From contig QHXQ01000054.1 in assembly GCA_003223935.1 (NCBI GenBank), positions 1-58,999 on the forward strand: a DNA stretch of 58,999 bases, read 5' to 3'. The notes beneath the pieces were generated by a model. The model searched no databases and was not told the DNA's origin. It saw only the letters and a program-made list of their open reading frames with translations. The position numbers and the translations under genes were made by a program. Origin of the DNA: Acidobacteriota bacterium (GTDB taxonomy: Bacteria > Acidobacteriota > Blastocatellia > Pyrinomonadales > Pyrinomonadaceae). This document shows, in pieces, positions 26,575 through 34,817 of this stretch (the stretch's first letter is position 1; each line of letters begins with the position of its first letter).

Positions 26575-27909
26575 ATGCAGTTCGACGAGGCGGTCAAATA
26601 TCTGCTGAGCTTGGGGCACGAGACGTTGGCCATGAAGCTTGGTCTCGCCAACGTCGAACGTCTGCTTGCTGCGCTCGACCAGCCGCACCGAGATTTCCCC
26701 GCAGTGCAACTCGCCGGCACGAACGGCAAAGGCTCGACCGCCGCCATGCTCGACGCGATCACGCGCGCCGCCGGCATCCGCACGGGTCTCTACACTTCCC
26801 CGCACCTCGTCTCGATCACCGAACGCATCAGGCTTGACGGCGAAGAGATCGCGCCCGCCGACTTTGCGCGGTCTGCGACGCGCGTGCGCGCCGCCGCCGA
26901 AGCGTTGTACGAAGAGACGGGCGCGCGCCCGACCTTCTTCGAGCAGACGACAGCCATCGCGCTCGTCGCGTTTCGTGAAGCTCGTGTTCAACTCGCCATT
27001 CTCGAAACCGGCTTGGGCGGCCGGCTCGATGCCACCACGGCCGCGCACGCCGAGACTGTTGCGCTCACGCCCATCGCGCTCGATCATCAGGCATATCTCG
27101 GCTCGACGCTCACAGAGATCGCCGCCGAGAAGGCCGCGATCATTCGCGCGGACACGAGCGTCGTTGTCGCGCCGCAACCGCCCGAAGCACGTGCCGTCAT
27201 CCTTGCGCGTTGTCGTGAGTGCAACGTGACGCCGCGCTTCGTTGACGCAGACGCGCGCGTGCTCGCTGCGACCACAGACGGTCAGTTGTGCGCGACCTTT
27301 CAAACTGCGCAGGATGTTTACGCGAACGTGCGCCTCGCGCTACGCGGCCGGCATCAACTTACCAACGCCGCCGTCGCCATCGCGCTCGCTGAAACCTTGC
27401 GCGCGCGCGGCTGCGCAATCACGCGCGCCGCAATCATCGAAGGCTTGCAGACGGCCGTGCATCCCGGCCGGCTTGAGTTTCGTTCCGGCGCACCTGCGCT
27501 ACTGTTCGACGGCGCGCACAACCCGGCCGGCGCGGAAGCCTTGCGCGCTTACTTTGATGAGTTCGTCCACGTGCCTATCACGCTCGTCTTCGGCGCGATG
27601 AGCGACAAAGAGCTTGATAAGATCATCGCCGCGCTCTGTCCCGTCGGCGCGCATGTGATCCTGACACAACCAACCAATCCACGCGCCGCCGCGCTCGACA
27701 CGCTCAAACGCATCGCCGCCCCACACACAAAGGCTCACACGCTCGAACTCGCCGCGACGCCCGCCGAGGCCATGCGCCGCGCCGTCGCAGTCACACCGCC
27801 CGACGGTCTCATCTGCGTGACCGGCTCGCTCTATCTGATCGGTGAGGTGCAAGCGTTGTTGCAGCGACAGACAGGTCAATTGCGCGAAACAGGCCAATTG
27901 AAGGCTTGA
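26575..27909 (+). CDS. folC: Bifunctional folylpolyglutamate/dihydrofolate synthase
   Basis: Mur-ligase-like enzyme adding glutamate to folates. The start at 26575 (MQFDEAVKYLLSLG) gives 444 residues and matches the family; the frame is open 38 codons further upstream but overlaps accD. Motifs: LAGTNGKGSTAAMLDAI (ATP loop), TGLYTSPHLVSITERIRLDGEEI, ETGLGGRLDATTA, ALDHQAYLG, and LFDGAHNPAGAEAL. The C-terminus carries a short tandem duplication (TGQLRE/TGQLKA). Co-directional with accD at 16 bases, so very likely the same operon. Confidence 0.96.
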   Translation: MQFDEAVKYLLSLGHETLAMKLGLANVERLLAALDQPHRDFPAVQLAGTNGKGSTAAMLDAITRAAGIRTGLYTSPHLVSITERIRLDGEEIAPADFARSATRVRAAAEALYEETGARPTFFEQTTAIALVAFREARVQLAILETGLGGRLDATTAAHAETVALTPIALDHQAYLGSTLTEIAAEKAAIIRADTSVVVAPQPPEARAVILARCRECNVTPRFVDADARVLAATTDGQLCATFQTAQDVYANVRLALRGRHQLTNAAVAIALAETLRARGCAITRAAIIEGLQTAVHPGRLEFRSGAPALLFDGAHNPAGAEALRAYFDEFVHVPITLVFGAMSDKELDKIIAALCPVGAHVILTQPTNPRAAALDTLKRIAAPHTKAHTLELAATPAEAMRRAVAVTPPDGLICVTGSLYLIGEVQALLQRQTGQLRETGQLKA

Positions 27910-27963
27910 ATAGCTGCGCTCAGGTCTTTGCTTTTTGCGTGTTGATTGATTAAAAGATGACGC

Positions 27964-28515
27964 ATGGACACATCGGACAAGGAAGCGCCGGAGGTGCTTG
28001 CGAGCGAGGACGTGTGGCGCGGGCGCGTCTTCTCGCTCTCGATTGACGTGGTGCGCGAGCAGGGGCGCGAACACCGGCGCGAGGTCGTGCGCCATCCCGG
28101 TAGCGGCGCGATTGTGCCGCTTTATACGGACGGGACAGTCGCGCTCGTCCGGCAGTACAGGCATCCGGCGGTCAAGTATCTGTTGGAGATTCCGGCGGGC
28201 AGCCGCGATGGGTTTGAAACGCCGGAGGAGTGTGCCGCGCGTGAGTTGCAAGAGGAGTTGGGCTTGGTCGCAGCGCACTGGGAGAAGCTGTGCGAGTTCT
28301 TCCCTTCACCCGGTTTCTGCGCCGAGAAGATGTGGGTCTATCTGGCGACCGAACTGAGCGAGACCGAAGCAGGGCCGGAAGACGACGAACTGATCGAGAT
28401 CGTTCGTCTGCCCCTCACCCGCGCGCTCGACATGATCGCCGCCGGCGAGATCGAAGACGCCAAGACGATCATCGGTTTGACCATGACTGCTGCGAGAATC
28501 AAGGCAGCGGGTTAA
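27964..28515 (+). CDS. Nudix hydrolase, ADP-ribose pyrophosphatase type
   Basis: 183 residues. The Nudix box is complete: G-x5-E-x7-REL-x-EELGL in GSRDGFETPEECAARELQEELGL (split over residues about 79-101). The surrounding sequence (VRHPGSGAIVPLYTDGTVALVRQYRHPAVKYLLEIPAG and PSPGFCAEKMWVYLA) is that of ADP-sugar pyrophosphatases, which hydrolyse ADP-ribose to AMP and ribose 5-phosphate. Cytoplasmic. Same strand as folC (54-base gap) and the following HD hydrolase (31-base gap). Confidence 0.9.
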   Translation: MDTSDKEAPEVLASEDVWRGRVFSLSIDVVREQGREHRREVVRHPGSGAIVPLYTDGTVALVRQYRHPAVKYLLEIPAGSRDGFETPEECAARELQEELGLVAAHWEKLCEFFPSPGFCAEKMWVYLATELSETEAGPEDDELIEIVRLPLTRALDMIAAGEIEDAKTIIGLTMTAARIKAAG

Positions 28516-28530
28516 TATTTGTCAGATGCT

Positions 28531-28544
28531 ATCACCTAGGTGAG
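28531..28544 (+). promoter_or_regulatory. Palindrome covering the ribosome-binding site of the MESH1-like gene
   Basis: Perfect 12-bp palindrome TCACCTAGGTGA ending four bases before the ATG at 28547. Its right half contains the AGGTGAG that would serve as Shine-Dalgarno. It could be a protein operator or an RNA fold that hides the site; which one cannot be told from one copy. Confidence 0.4.
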
Positions 28545-28546
28545 AT

Positions 28547-29098
28547 ATGGAAGAGTTGAACACAATTGCAACGCTGCTGAAGGCGCTGCACTTTGCCGCC
28601 AATAAACATCGTGACCAACGGCGCAAAGATATTGAAGCATCGCCGTACATCAATCATCCGATAGAGGTGGCGGAGGTTTTAGCGCGCGTTGGTGGTGTGA
28701 CTGATCTGGTTACGCTACAAGGCGCTGTGCTGCACGATACGCTTGAAGACACGAAGACGACGCCCGAAGAGTTGGAGGCGGCGTTTGGGCCGGAGGTGCG
28801 GCGTGTGGTCGAGGAGGTTACCGATGACAAACGACTGCCGAAGGCTGAACGTAAGCGCCTGCAAATTGAGCACGCGCCGCACCTGTCGGCGCGCGCCAAA
28901 CAGATCAAGCTGGCTGATAAAATTTCCAATGTCCGAGGGGTCACGCAAGCGCCGCCCGCCGATTGGCCGTTGGAGCGGCGACAAGAATATCTGAACTGGA
29001 CTGAGCAGGTGGTGGCCGGGTGTCGTGGTTGCAATGCGGCTTTAGAAGATTTCTATGATCGCGTGCTGGCGGAAGGGCGGCGCGTGCTCCAAAGATAA
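28547..29098 (+). CDS. HD domain protein, MESH1-like (p)ppGpp hydrolase family
   Basis: 183 residues, a single HD domain like the hydrolase half of RelA/SpoT and the small alarmone hydrolases (SAH/MESH1). Motifs: [26 protein letters not shown], the metal-binding [33 protein letters not shown], and [14 protein letters not shown]. No synthetase domain. Likely removes ppGpp or a related nucleotide such as NADPH 2'-phosphate, as reported for some members. The end overlaps in position with the out-of-frame upstream part of the CPBP frame, but the CPBP start is 49 bases after this stop. Confidence 0.87.
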   Translation: MEELNTIATLLKALHFAANKHRDQRRKDIEASPYINHPIEVAEVLARVGGVTDLVTLQGAVLHDTLEDTKTTPEELEAAFGPEVRRVVEEVTDDKRLPKAERKRLQIEHAPHLSARAKQIKLADKISNVRGVTQAPPADWPLERRQEYLNWTEQVVAGCRGCNAALEDFYDRVLAEGRRVLQR

Positions 29099-29147
29099 GT
29101 TCCTCTCCTTGCTCTTCCCCGCTCCGGTCTCTTACACTCGCTGCATC

Positions 29148-30068
29148 GTGGACACACCGACTGAGACACCCGCCGCAAGACAAGTCGCCAACGCTTACGC
29201 TGAAGAGTTCGTGCCGCAGATGCAGCCGGCGCAGCAGTCTTGGCCAGCACAAGCCTTCGGGCCGGACAATCCGCCTTGGGGTGTGACGGCGGCGCTCCTT
29301 GTCTGGCTCGCGAGCGTCGGGCTGCTGTTCATCGTGCCGACGCTGGCGGGCGCAGCCTATATCATCACGCGCATCAATCGCGTGCCCGCCGACAAACTGA
29401 AGGAAGCGATCTTAGCCGATCCGCACTTCATCCTGATCTCGGTCGCCGCCGTCATCCCGGCTCACCTGCTGACCTTCTGGCTCGTCTGGTGGCTCGTCAC
29501 CGGCAACGGTCGGCGCTCGTTCCGCGACATCACGGGTTGGCGTTGGAGCAGACGCCTCGGCCCGTTGGAGGCTTTCGCCTGCGTTGGCATCGTCGGGCTG
29601 CTGTTCTTGATGAACGGCATCATCGCGCACTACTTTCATGGCGGCGAGACCGATCTGGAGAAGATCATTTCGAGTTCGCTGGCAGCGCGTTATACGGTCG
29701 TCGTGTTGGCGACGCTGTCTGCGCCGCTCGTCGAAGAGGCGGTCTATCGCGGCGTGCTCTATCCAGCGCTGCAACGCGCGCTCGGTGCGCTGTGGGCCGT
29801 GCTGATCGTATCGGCGCTGTTCGCCTCCGTCCACGTCTATCAATACCGCGACAACTTCGGCGTCATCGCCGCGATCACGATGCTCAGCTTGGCGCTGACG
29901 CTCGTGCGCGCTGTCACTGGCCGGTTGCTGCCTTGCGTCATCGTACATTTCCTCTTCAATAGTGCCTCTTCGCTCTCCATCCTGCATGATGCTTCTGTAC
30001 CGCAGATGCCTGCGCCGACAGGACTGCTGCTGTCGGCGTTAGGCCGCATCGCCGGTCTGCACTTTTAA
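29148..30068 (+). CDS. CPBP family intramembrane glutamic endopeptidase
   Basis: 306 residues from the GTG at 29148 (MDTPTETPAARQ), chosen because the 31 codons before it overlap the HD gene and look non-coding. A soluble N-terminal part of about 45 residues is followed by 7-8 membrane helices. The three CPBP (ABI/Rce1-like) motifs are present: EEAVYRGVLY, FASVHVYQ and IVHFLFN. The family cleaves within membranes in CAAX processing in eukaryotes; bacterial substrates are mostly unknown. The next gene begins four bases after the stop. Confidence 0.9.
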   Translation: MDTPTETPAARQVANAYAEEFVPQMQPAQQSWPAQAFGPDNPPWGVTAALLVWLASVGLLFIVPTLAGAAYIITRINRVPADKLKEAILADPHFILISVAAVIPAHLLTFWLVWWLVTGNGRRSFRDITGWRWSRRLGPLEAFACVGIVGLLFLMNGIIAHYFHGGETDLEKIISSSLAARYTVVVLATLSAPLVEEAVYRGVLYPALQRALGALWAVLIVSALFASVHVYQYRDNFGVIAAITMLSLALTLVRAVTGRLLPCVIVHFLFNSASSLSILHDASVPQMPAPTGLLLSALGRIAGLHF

Positions 30069-30072
30069 GTTT

Positions 30073-31572
30073 ATGCGTTACGAGGTGGTGGTCGTCGGCG
30101 CAGGGATTGGCGGATTGACGACGGCGGCGCTGTTGGCGGCGCGCGGTGTGAGCGTGTGCGTGCTTGAGAAAGAGTCGCGTGCGGGCGGTTGTGCGACGCC
30201 GTTTGCACATGGCGGTTATGAGTTTGAACCGGGCGCGGGGTTGTACGCCTGCTGGCAACCGGATGAGATTCACGCGCGCGTGTTCGCGGAGTTGCCGGTC
30301 GCGCCGCCCGAAGCGCGGCGGCTTGAGCCTGCTTACGTTGTGCGGCTGCCGGATATGATAGACGTGCGCGTTGGCGGCGCGAGCGATGAAGAGTTTGCCG
30401 CGACCCTGTGTGCGGCTTTTCCTGAATGCGCCGATGCGGCGGTAGCTTTTTATCGTGAGCTTGCGCCGCTTGCCGCTGCGCTGCGCCGGAGCGCGCGCCG
30501 TGTGCCGGCGTTGTTGTCTGCGACGAAGTTCCAGCGCATGCAGTTGCTCGCTTCAGAACCGCGCCACGCGTCGAAACTGCGCGCGCGTGCAGGTGACACG
30601 ACGAGCGCGCACCTTACCAACACGTCGCCGCGCTTTCGTCGTTTCATTGATGCGCAACTGCAACTCTGCACGCAGACGACGAGCGAAGAATGCGCTTATC
30701 TCTTCGCCGCCGTCGCGCTCACAGAGCCTCTGCGCGGCCTCTACGAATTGCGCGGCGGCGTGGCGGCGCTCACAGACGCACTCGCCGCAGCCATCAAACA
30801 GTGTGGCGGCACAATCCGCTTCGATACAACCGCGTTGCGGCTCGCTTACGATCAAAGCGGGCACGCCATCGGCGTCGATCTCTTGAGCGGCGAGCGCATC
30901 GAAGCCACGCGCGCCATCGTCAGCAACCTCACGGTCTGGGACACCTATGGCAAACTCGTCGGCCTAAAACACACGCCGCCGGCCGTGCGCGCGCGGCTGC
31001 GCGACGCACATGCTTGGGGTGCTTATCTGATCTTCGCAGAGCTTGACGCAGAAGCCCGCGCGCATCTGCCCGCCGCACGCATCCTCGCTTTGACGGATTG
31101 GCAAGCGGGACAAGCATACGATCCGACGAGCGCGCAACTCATGTTCCATGTCGCGCACGAAGGAGCGACGCATGTGCCTGCGGACAAACGCGCCGTGACG
31201 ATCTCAACCTTCACCGACGCGGCGCAGTGGTTCGCTTATCACGAAGACGAAAGCGGGCATGAGGCGCAGGATCAAGAGACGCTCGCAGCTTGGTGGGCGC
31301 GGCTGCATGCGGCGTTGCCGGAACTCGGCGACCAGATCGAAGTGCGCGAGACGGCCACGCCGCGCACTTACTACGAACAGACGCGGCGCAAGCTCGGCAT
31401 GATCGGTAGCATCGGCCGCACGCCCGCTTCCTTCACCGCACAAGCCTTCACGCATCGCACGACGCTACCAAATCTCTACATGGTCGGCGACACGGTCTTT
31501 CCCGGCGCATCGCTCGCCGCCGTCACACACTCGGCGCTCATCGTTGCAAATGAGATCGCCCCGAAAAGATAG
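30073..31572 (+). CDS. FAD-dependent phytoene desaturase/carotenoid isomerase-like oxidoreductase
   Basis: 499 residues. Rossmann FAD-binding start VVVVGAGIGGLTTAALLAARG with VLEKESRAGGCA, and a C-terminal FAD motif NLYMVGDTVFPGASLAAVTHSALIVANEI. Middle features: QLQLCTQTTSEECAYLFAAVAL and LRGGVAALTDALAAAIKQCGG. The overall plan matches the CrtI/CrtH (prolycopene isomerase-like) branch, but related retinol saturase-like enzymes share it, so the substrate is not assigned. Four bases after the CPBP gene, so probably one transcript. Its TAG stop is the first three bases of heptad element E5. Confidence 0.85.
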   Translation: MRYEVVVVGAGIGGLTTAALLAARGVSVCVLEKESRAGGCATPFAHGGYEFEPGAGLYACWQPDEIHARVFAELPVAPPEARRLEPAYVVRLPDMIDVRVGGASDEEFAATLCAAFPECADAAVAFYRELAPLAAALRRSARRVPALLSATKFQRMQLLASEPRHASKLRARAGDTTSAHLTNTSPRFRRFIDAQLQLCTQTTSEECAYLFAAVALTEPLRGLYELRGGVAALTDALAAAIKQCGGTIRFDTTALRLAYDQSGHAIGVDLLSGERIEATRAIVSNLTVWDTYGKLVGLKHTPPAVRARLRDAHAWGAYLIFAELDAEARAHLPAARILALTDWQAGQAYDPTSAQLMFHVAHEGATHVPADKRAVTISTFTDAAQWFAYHEDESGHEAQDQETLAAWWARLHAALPELGDQIEVRETATPRTYYEQTRRKLGMIGSIGRTPASFTAQAFTHRTTLPNLYMVGDTVFPGASLAAVTHSALIVANEIAPKR

Positions 31573-31637
31573 AGGCCAGAGGTTAGAGGTCAGTCAATTG
31601 TTTTCACTAACCTCTATCCTCTGACCTCTGACCTCTG
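31570..31637. repeat. Heptad-repeat inverted element E5 (convergent junction)
   Basis: Begins with the TAG stop of the upstream gene. Left arm: TAGAGGC/CAGAGGT/TAGAGGT/CAGTCAA. Right arm: CTCTATC and two CTCTGAC units plus CTCTG. The element lies between two convergent genes and ends two bases before the other gene's stop, so here it may act as a bidirectional terminator hairpin. It uses the same heptamer as E2. Confidence 0.83.
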
Positions 31638-31639
31638 CT

Positions 31640-32833
31640 TTATAGCGGCGGGCGCATACCGCCACGCGAGTTGTCGCTAGCAGGCATGCTGCGCGGCTCG
31701 CTCACGGTGCGCTCAGTGCCGCCGCCCATCGGTGCGCTCTGTGCGGGCGGCTGTACGTTTGGCGCGGGAAACTTATCGCTGCTGCCAGCGCCGCCGCCGG
31801 GAAACTTGCTGATCGGGTCTCTGGTCACAACGGGGCTTATAGTCACTAGGTTGTACTTGGACTGATTAACGACTTTGGGTTGATTCCCGACCGTAGCGCC
31901 GTTGTTATTGAGACCGCGCTGCGCCGTCTGCGCGTTTGGCGGGCAGTCGTGACATCTGTTGTGAAGCCAAGGCCGCCCGTTGCAACGGCAATTATAGTGG
32001 AAGCCGTAAGGCGAGTTCACGAAGTCGCCGGTGCACGGGACGTAGATGTAGCCGCGCCGGCCGCCGTAGAGCCAGAAACCGCTCAGCGAGTTGAACCAAG
32101 GATCGCCATAGAATGAATCCCAACCTTGCCAACTGACGAGCGTGTTCATAGCCGTCGCGTTGCGCATGAGCCGGCTGTTAGCCTGCGCCAACTCTTCGGC
32201 GCGCGCACGGCTCCACACGTCGAGCGCGTCCATGTCGTTCTTGTCGAGCTTGGCCAACGCCAACGCGCTGTCTTGTCCGACCACAGCTTTTTGTCCCGCC
32301 TTCACAATCGTCGCTGTCGCACCGACGGTGGCGCGTCCTTTATAGACGGCGACATCGGTTGCGCCGTTCGCGGCCACGTTGATGCGATAGAGGCCGGCGC
32401 GGATGAGCGCGACTCGGCCGCGCGGCGTGTTGACGTTGATGTTGAACTGCGGATCATCGAAGCCGATGGCTTCGATGATGGCCGAACCGCGATTCAACTT
32501 GATAGACAGATGGTCGAGTGAAGTATCGGTCAACTCAAAGTCCGCGTTCGCGCCGACGCGCAGATAAGAGCCGGGGTTCAAGAGCACTTCACAACGGCCG
32601 TCCGCGCCGGTCTTGACCACGTCGCCCGGACGCAGTTCGTCCGTCGGCGCGAGCGCCGACTCCGCGCCCGCATGGATCAACGTCACGTTGCCGGCGACGA
32701 AATTGACGCCGCCCGCCTGCGCGGAGATCAGGCGCGGGTCGCGCGTCTGCGCGAACGCGAGGGCAGCGACACAGAGCATCATTGAAGCGGCAGCGAGGAA
32801 CTTGAGCGGAGTTGAAATTAATGTTCTTCTCAT
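31640..32833 (-). CDS. Exported FecR-domain protein
   Basis: 397 residues. Signal peptide (MRRTLISTPLKFLAAASMMLCVAAL up to ALAFAQ). FecR domain about residues 45-180, with GDVVKTGADGRCEVLLNPGSYLRVG and NTPRGRVALIRAGLYRINV, which resembles a periplasmic beta-helix/sensor module. The second half is Gly/Asn/Tyr/Trp-rich with a Cys cluster (CTGDF, YNCRCNGR, RCHDCPP) and ends in a Pro/Ser/Gly-rich tail. No sigma factor or TonB gene lies beside it, so a classic FecR signalling role is not supported; it may be a cell-surface or envelope protein. Confidence 0.8.
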   Translation of the reverse strand: MRRTLISTPLKFLAAASMMLCVAALAFAQTRDPRLISAQAGGVNFVAGNVTLIHAGAESALAPTDELRPGDVVKTGADGRCEVLLNPGSYLRVGANADFELTDTSLDHLSIKLNRGSAIIEAIGFDDPQFNINVNTPRGRVALIRAGLYRINVAANGATDVAVYKGRATVGATATIVKAGQKAVVGQDSALALAKLDKNDMDALDVWSRARAEELAQANSRLMRNATAMNTLVSWQGWDSFYGDPWFNSLSGFWLYGGRRGYIYVPCTGDFVNSPYGFHYNCRCNGRPWLHNRCHDCPPNAQTAQRGLNNNGATVGNQPKVVNQSKYNLVTISPVVTRDPISKFPGGGAGSSDKFPAPNVQPPAQSAPMGGGTERTVSEPRSMPASDNSRGGMRPPL

Positions 32834-32971
32834 GGCGGGACTTCTCCTTTTCGGTCGTGCGCTTGGCCAGACGGGAGAGATTTTTAGTTTCTGCTAGGCG
32901 CAGCATACGCCGATACTTGCGCGGGCTGCAAGATGCAGCCCGTGCTTTTCGCGTCTCGGATTTAATGGCAG

Positions 32972-34327
32972 TTAATTCTGCGGCGTCGCAAGTTGCAGCG
33001 CATCGGGTGCGTCCGACTGTGCGCCGCGCACGATGAGCACTTCATCGCCATTCAAGCGCACGAGCGTCAACACATCGGCTTCGCGCCAAGCGGTGTGAAA
33101 CTGTCCGCCGATGAACGCGCTGTCTGCTTCGGTCGCGTGTGTGCGTTGCAGTGTGTTGTAGGCGCGGAAGAAGCGTGCGGCGTCTTCGGGTTTGTCCCAG
33201 ACAGTTTTCCAGACGAAGAGCGGCGCGCGGCCCGCGCGCTCGAACAAGTAAGCGCGGTCGCCGCCCCAACCGGCGGCGGCGCTCGTAGCATCTTTCGCCG
33301 CCAGCGCTTTGAGCAATAGACCGCGCACGCCGATCTCGCCGAGCGGCGTCGCAGCCATAGTCTGCCAACCGGCGGCGGCGAAGTTCTGTTCAGCAATGTG
33401 CGTCTCGCGCGCCGGCTCATTAGCGAAATATTTTTCCGGGTGCAGGATCTGTTCGCTCGACGCGGGCGGACGTTGGAACAACTCATCAACCGCGCGCTCG
33501 CCGCCTTTGCGCCGGACAGCTTCGACGAAGCGCACGCCGTCGCGGTAGCGGAAGATGAACGTTTCAGTCAGCAGTGGCGGGAAGAGTGCGCCGATCTCTG
33601 TGCGATATTCGTCGAAGCGCGCGTCTTCCATGCGGGCCATATCGTCGAGCGAGCGGCGCGTCCACTGCTCACCCAACTCAAAACGGCGCTGCACGTCCAT
33701 CGCATCGCCTTCGATGACGGCGAAGAGCGCCTCTTCGCGGTCGAAGTCGTAAGGGCGCGCGAGTAAAAGCTGAAGCAGATTGAAGTGCTGATCCTGCAAG
33801 GCGTGGACGAACTCGTGCGTCAGCAGTGAATCGTTCGTCGTCTCTTTGCCGTGCGGGTCGGCGAGCAAGAGGACTTGTTTGTCGAGCGGCGAATAGGTTG
33901 CGCCGGCCGAGGCGGCGGCAAAACTCGCGGCCAGGGTGGCGAGATCAGTCCCTTCAGGCAACATGCCGCCCGCAGCCGCAAGCCGACTCAAGCGGCGCAA
34001 CTCATCGCCGCCGAGCGCGTCCGCAGTCTCTTTCGTGCGCGTGCCATACTCCCAGCCGGTCAACTCCGTCATGCCCGGCTCGGCCGCCCAAGTGAGTTCG
34101 CGCGTCGCAGACGCGGCTTGCATTGCGCGTTCACGCACGCGCTGCAAACGCGGCGACAACGGGCGCACGGGCAGCGGCGTCCATGTGCGCACCGCTTCGG
34201 GAAGTGTGGCGGCAGCCATGGTCGGGCCTGTGTGCTCTGCCGCGCGTTTGCGCCCGCATGAGAGCGCCAAGATCAGTACGACCAACGACAGCAGGAAAAA
34301 GATGACGGGCCAACCCCTCGTTCGCAT
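32972..34327 (-). CDS. Lipoprotein with HExxH metallopeptidase motif
   Basis: 451 residues. A hydrophobic N-terminus ends in a lipobox (LALSC, Cys at about residue 24), so an anchored lipoprotein is expected. HEFVHALQDQHFN (near residue 170) gives an HExxH zinc site, and FAVIEGDAMDVQRRF about 35 residues later supplies a likely third ligand (Glu) as in gluzincins. No peptidase family is named with confidence, but the pattern matches uncharacterised exported putative metallopeptidases. It lies 138 bases upstream of the FecR-domain gene on the same strand; co-transcription is possible. Confidence 0.7.
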   Translation of the reverse strand: MRTRGWPVIFFLLSLVVLILALSCGRKRAAEHTGPTMAAATLPEAVRTWTPLPVRPLSPRLQRVRERAMQAASATRELTWAAEPGMTELTGWEYGTRTKETADALGGDELRRLSRLAAAGGMLPEGTDLATLAASFAAASAGATYSPLDKQVLLLADPHGKETTNDSLLTHEFVHALQDQHFNLLQLLLARPYDFDREEALFAVIEGDAMDVQRRFELGEQWTRRSLDDMARMEDARFDEYRTEIGALFPPLLTETFIFRYRDGVRFVEAVRRKGGERAVDELFQRPPASSEQILHPEKYFANEPARETHIAEQNFAAAGWQTMAATPLGEIGVRGLLLKALAAKDATSAAAGWGGDRAYLFERAGRAPLFVWKTVWDKPEDAARFFRAYNTLQRTHATEADSAFIGGQFHTAWREADVLTLVRLNGDEVLIVRGAQSDAPDALQLATPQN

Positions 34328-34486
34328 AGCCAGAGTTAGACGCGCGCGCCGCGTTCTGCGATGCCGTCGAATTTACAGCCCGAACAGACGTTTGAAATGC
34401 TCGCGCTAAGGAGATATATCCGACAGTGCAACTGCCAGCAGCGTAGTTGGAATATGATTCCAGCCTCCGCCTGTCAATTTATCCGG

Positions 34487-34514
34487 TTGACTTCACCTTG
34501 AGCTTCTCTATCCT
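34487..34514 (+). promoter_or_regulatory. Candidate sigma70-type promoter
   Basis: TTGACT (34487-34492) and TATCCT (34509-34514), 16-base spacer, in the 490-base gap before the two-component cluster. Transcription would start near 34521. Confidence 0.45.
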
Positions 34515-34520
34515 AGCAAT

Positions 34521-34680
34521 CGCTCAGCACGTCCGTTGGTAAAATTGATATGACGTGCGGGTGCAATCTCACCCCCCCGACTATGAGATTGCACACCCTC
34601 ATATCCTTAGTTCAAGCGGTTATCTGTTGCCTGTCAAAAGACTGCCTTCTGCCCAAGGCGGTCAGGGCAAAGTCTTTTTT
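34521..34680 (+). ncRNA. Candidate small RNA or attenuator leader
   Basis: Between the promoter candidate and a terminator-like end. A perfect 11-bp hairpin GTGCAATCTCA/TGAGATTGCAC with a C7-containing loop lies at 34561-34594. A branched stem starting AAAAGACT (34636) and closing with AGTCTTTTTT (34671-34680) lies further on, with an inner GCCTT/AAGGC stem. A stem followed by six T is the look of an intrinsic terminator. A 160-nt RNA, or premature termination ahead of the kinase gene, would follow. A possible short ORF here has no family support. Confidence 0.4.
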
Positions 34681-34742
34681 GCTCTGCGCGGATTCAGACT
34701 ATTCGAGCGCACGCGCCCGTGCAAGTAAATCAGCAGACGGCC

Positions 34743-34775
34743 GTGCGCTGGCAGGAGAACTATCTGCCCGCGCAC
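34743..34775 (+). promoter_or_regulatory. GC-rich hairpin in leader of histidine kinase gene
   Basis: GTGCGCTGGCAG pairs with CTGCCCGCGCAC with one mismatch around a 9-base loop, 42 bases before the ATG at 34818. It may form in the leader RNA; no known riboswitch was recognised. Confidence 0.4.
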
Positions 34776-34817
34776 CTCGACGGACTGTGTCTGTTCGATA
34801 GATAGGATTAACAAGCG

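Noticed and set aside
34550..34801. 83-codon ORF before the sensor kinase
   Set aside because: It runs through hairpins and a terminator-like stem, has no ribosome-binding site and no similarity that I recognise.
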